From: Pyrobaculum neutrophilum V24Sta
GTDB taxonomy: Archaea; Thermoproteota; Thermoprotei; Thermoproteales; Thermoproteaceae
Length of the DNA stretch: 64,000 nt
Direction of reading: 5' to 3'
NCBI RefSeq assembly: GCF_000019805.1
Contig: NC_010525.1
Location: forward strand, 1-64,000
The notes beneath the pieces were generated by a model that ran no database searches, was not told the DNA's origin, and saw nothing but the letters and a program-made list of their open reading frames with translations. The translations under genes were made by a program, and so were the position numbers. This document shows, in pieces, positions 61,826 to 64,000 of the stretch. Within the stretch, counting starts at the first letter, position 1. Each line of letters begins with the position of its first letter.

Positions 61826-62650
61826 ATGTATATTGAGTTGTTCGTGGTGGCTGGCCAGAGCGTCGATCTTGAGAACGCCCTTAAGAAGGCCGTGGAGGAG
61901 CTTAGGGGTCAGGTGCAGAGGGCGGACAAGGTTAGGCTCGCCACCGTCAAGATCAGGCCCGACGCCGTGGACCAGGTGCTTAAGCTCGTTGGGGAGTCGC
62001 CCGACAAGATCCCTCCGCACTACAGATCTCTCGTGAACATGCTGAAGAAGTACAGCATATCGAGGTTCCCCGCCGTGGTAGTAGACGGGGTGAAGGTCGG
62101 CGAGGGCGACGTCTCCATAGAGGAGGTGCTTAGGGCCGTCCAGGACAGGGCAAGGGCAGAGTTCCCCGAGCTCTCCGCCCTGGAGCTCGTCCCGCCGAGG
62201 CCCACCCCCGCCCCGGTTCAGCCCGTACCCGAGGTCCGACCGCTTGAGCCTCCTCCGGAGCCTCAGAAGCCGCCGGCCGAAGCGCCTAGGCCGGAGCCTG
62301 TAAGGCCTCCAGAGCCGCCCAGATTTGCCCCTCCGGAACCGCCGAGGCCGCCGCCCGAAGTTCCCAGGGCAGAGCCTCCGCGGCCGCCGCTTGAGCTCCC
62401 CAGGCCGGAGCCGCAGCGTCCCGTTGCGGCTGAGCCCGCGCCGTCGGCCCCGGCTGCCCTCCCCAGGCCCGCCGAGGCCTCAGTCCCCCGCCAGCTCACC
62501 GCCGTGGTCAAGCTGGTTCTGGGTCGGCCGGACAGCTGCCTAGAGTGTGCCTATTTTGGCCAGCTGACGTCGCGTTGCTTCCTCTTCGGCTTCGCCGTGG
62601 CTAACCCCGCCTCGCCGCCTTGTAAACAGTATGTTAGAGGTGGAGGTTAA
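61826..62650 (+). CDS. Three-part protein: N-terminal thioredoxin-like, Pro-rich linker, C-terminal four-Cys
   Basis: 274 residues from ATG 61826, about 22 bases after TATA TTTTATATCT. Residues 1-115 look like a thioredoxin-like fold without CxxC (ISRFPAVVVDGVKVGEGDVS). Residues about 118-215 are Pro/Glu/Arg-rich repeats (PEPPRPPPEVPRAEPPRP). The C terminus holds C-x2-C...C...C (SCLECAYFGQL, SRCFLF, PPCKQY), as in small zinc or Fe-S motifs. It overlaps the CYTH gene by 20 bases. The function is unknown. Confidence 0.75.
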   Translation: MYIELFVVAGQSVDLENALKKAVEELRGQVQRADKVRLATVKIRPDAVDQVLKLVGESPDKIPPHYRSLVNMLKKYSISRFPAVVVDGVKVGEGDVSIEEVLRAVQDRARAEFPELSALELVPPRPTPAPVQPVPEVRPLEPPPEPQKPPAEAPRPEPVRPPEPPRFAPPEPPRPPPEVPRAEPPRPPLELPRPEPQRPVAAEPAPSAPAALPRPAEASVPRQLTAVVKLVLGRPDSCLECAYFGQLTSRCFLFGFAVANPASPPCKQYVRGGG

Positions 62651-63161
62651 ATACAGGGCGCACCTCGCCGCAGTTAAGAGCCGTCTGCCGTCGCTCGGCT
62701 TTTCCCCCTCCGGCGCCCAGTCCGAGGAGGACGTCTACTTCCAGCACCCCTGCAGAAACTTCGCGGAGACTGACGAGGCCCTCCGTGTGAGGGTTGTGGG
62801 GGGCAGGGTCGAGGTGACGTATAAGGGGCCGAGGTTGGGCCTCGGCGGTAAGACCAGGGCGGAGATCACGGCGGAGGCCGACTTGGGGGTTCTGGAGGTC
62901 TTGGAGCGGCTTGGCTTCAAGCCGGTGGCTAGGATTAGGAAGAGGCGCGAGTACTACACGGGGAGGGGGCTGACCGTGTCCCTCGACTGGGTGGAGGGCC
63001 TGGGGGAGTTTGTCGAAATAGAGAAGGTGGTGGAGGGCGAGGGGGAGGTGGCGGCGGCCGTCGCCGAGATCAGGAGGCTTGCGGCTGAGCTGGGGGTGGG
63101 GGAGGAGGTGGGGGAGACATATCTGGAGCTTTTCTTGAAGGCTTATAAAGGAGGGGGCTAG
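62631..63161 (+). CDS. CYTH domain protein (CyaB/ThTPase-like)
   Basis: 176 residues. The ExExK signature is seen at the start ([10 protein letters not shown]), with [20 protein letters not shown] and [20 protein letters not shown] following in the tunnel-fold order. CYTH proteins hydrolyse or cyclise triphosphates (thiamine triphosphate, inorganic triphosphate or ATP). The archaeal substrate is uncertain. The start overlaps the gene before it by 20 bases. Confidence 0.9.
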   Translation: MLEVEVKYRAHLAAVKSRLPSLGFSPSGAQSEEDVYFQHPCRNFAETDEALRVRVVGGRVEVTYKGPRLGLGGKTRAEITAEADLGVLEVLERLGFKPVARIRKRREYYTGRGLTVSLDWVEGLGEFVEIEKVVEGEGEVAAAVAEIRRLAAELGVGEEVGETYLELFLKAYKGGG

Positions 63162-63168
63162 ACTCTAC

Positions 63169-64000
63169 GTGCAGTTTGGGGAGCTGGTGAAAACCCTCGC
63201 CGCTGTGGAGTCCACCACCCAGAGGACCACCATGGTTAAGCTCCTCACCTCCCTCCTCAAGAGGGCGAGGCCGGACGAGGTGGACAAGATAGTCTACTTC
63301 GTGCTGGGGGATCTCAAGCCCCCGTGGGAGGGGGTGGAGCTGGGCGTGGCTGAGAAGCTCTGTCTCAGGGCTGTTTCTAAGGCGGCGGGTACGCCGCTGT
63401 CTGAGCTGGAGGCAGTCTACAAGCGGACTGGGGACGTGGGCGAGGCGGCCAGGAGAGCCCTCTCCGCGGCTAAGAGGCCGGGTCTCCTGGCGTTTGGCCA
63501 GCAGAAGCCTCTGGAGGTGTCGGAGGTGTACGACACCCTCCTAAAGGTGGCGAAGGCGGCGGGGGAGGGGGCGCAGGACATGAAGATATCGCTTCTGGCC
63601 TCCCTCTTCGCCAGAGCTACCCCCGAGGAGGCTAAGTACATCGCCAGGTTTGTGGTGGGGAAGCTCAGGCTCGGCGTCGCCGATATGACGTTGCTGGAGG
63701 CGCTCTCTGAGGCCTTCGGCGTGGGGAAGGAGGCCCTCGAGAGGGCGTACCACGTGTGGCCAGATATGGGCAAGCTGGCGCGCCACGTGGCCGAGGGCCG
63801 GCCCCTCGAGGAGGTCAAGATCACGCCGGGGGTCCCCGTACTCCCCATGCTTGCGCAGAGGCTCTCCAGCGCTTCCGAGATCTTGGCGAAGCTCGGCGGC
63901 GCGGCTGTCTGCGAATATAAATACGACGGCGAGAGGGCGCAGATTCACATCAGCGGCGGCTCGGTCAAGATCTTCAGCAGGAGGCTGGAGGACATCACCC
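63169..64000 (+). CDS. lig: ATP-dependent DNA ligase (5' part, runs off the window)
   Basis: From GTG 63169, 20-27 bases after TATA CTTATAAAG, the frame stays open to the window end (277 codons). The N-terminal DNA-binding domain includes [20 protein letters not shown] and [20 protein letters not shown]. The adenylation motif [10 protein letters not shown] is reached near residue 250, in EYKYDGER. It joins Okazaki fragments and repair nicks. The remaining adenylation and OB domains lie beyond 64000. Confidence 0.94.
   Translation, partial: MQFGELVKTLAAVESTTQRTTMVKLLTSLLKRARPDEVDKIVYFVLGDLKPPWEGVELGVAEKLCLRAVSKAAGTPLSELEAVYKRTGDVGEAARRALSAAKRPGLLAFGQQKPLEVSEVYDTLLKVAKAAGEGAQDMKISLLASLFARATPEEAKYIARFVVGKLRLGVADMTLLEALSEAFGVGKEALERAYHVWPDMGKLARHVAEGRPLEEVKITPGVPVLPMLAQRLSSASEILAKLGGAAVCEYKYDGERAQIHISGGSVKIFSRRLEDIT

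Noticed and set aside
1-64000. tRNA genes, CRISPR arrays and insertion sequences
   Set aside because: No T-loop GGTTCGAATCC-type motif outside genes, no regularly spaced repeats and no transposase-like product were found.

Overview
The window looks like chromosome from a hyperthermophilic crenarchaeon of the Thermoproteales, most likely Pyrobaculum or a very close relative. The evidence is the gene set: Orc1/Cdc6, TFE, MBF1, an Sm-like protein that looks nearly identical to what I recall of Pyrobaculum aerophilum SmAP1, eL37, eS17, aCPSF1/FttA, type 2 IPP isomerase, archaeosine TGT and an A-type ATP synthase. Genes are tightly packed, often with ATGA overlaps. Many start codons (ATG, GTG, rarely TTG) lie about 22-30 bases after a TATA box, which is the leaderless pattern of this group; I used that spacing to choose starts, and several are shorter than the longest ORF. 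I found no tRNA, rRNA, CRISPR array or complete insertion sequence.

Layout. 0-6.5 kb: an Orc1/Cdc6 operon preceded by a direct repeat, a PD-(D/E)XK protein, a relic of an ABC ATPase, mtnA, a PUA-NSUN RNA methyltransferase and AMMECR1. 6.5-7.15 kb: a gene-poor stretch that holds three candidate C/D box sRNAs and a 54-residue membrane peptide. 7.15-9.6 kb: A-type ATP synthase genes (H-like, C, K, D and a 49-residue coiled-coil ORF). 9.6-17.7 kb: a GTPase, nuclease-like protein, flavoprotein, sugar phosphomutase, DUF763, divergent pyrF/pyrB and an N-acetyltransferase. 17.8-21.5 kb: a type IV pilus-like assembly operon. 21.5-29.8 kb: information and maintenance genes (archaeosine TGT, PAC2, TFE, HflX, MBF1, a PUA protein that looks like the missing half of the TGT, SmAP, eL37, MarC, Mrp, cytidine deaminase). 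29.8-40.3 kb: SDR, glyA, a tandem MoaC-like protein, IPP isomerase, uL2, a further C/D box sRNA, eS17, FKBP, proteasome beta, enolase, a ModE-like regulator and MoaA. 40.4-47.5 kb: a membrane Ser/Thr kinase with a Zn-ribbon/FHA partner, uS2, Memo, aCPSF1 and CysRS. 47.5-61.1 kb: a cell-surface locus of three exported proteins: a 1196-residue predicted gluzincin metalloprotease, a 633-residue Thr/Pro-linker protein and a 2676-residue membrane-anchored protein. 61.2-64 kb: a divergent AMMECR1 paralogue, a proline-rich four-Cys protein, a CYTH protein and the start of DNA ligase.

Most notable: (1) five candidate C/D box sRNAs, four of them with near-ideal box spacing; (2) an archaeosine TGT apparently split into catalytic and PUA genes 3 kb apart, with one of the three zinc cysteines replaced; (3) a tandem MoaC-like fusion whose catalytic residues are shared out between two degenerate halves; (4) a family of four GC-rich hairpin elements at gene 3' ends; (5) the exported metalloprotease/giant surface protein locus. 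All functional claims rest on reading motifs by eye; no database search was run.
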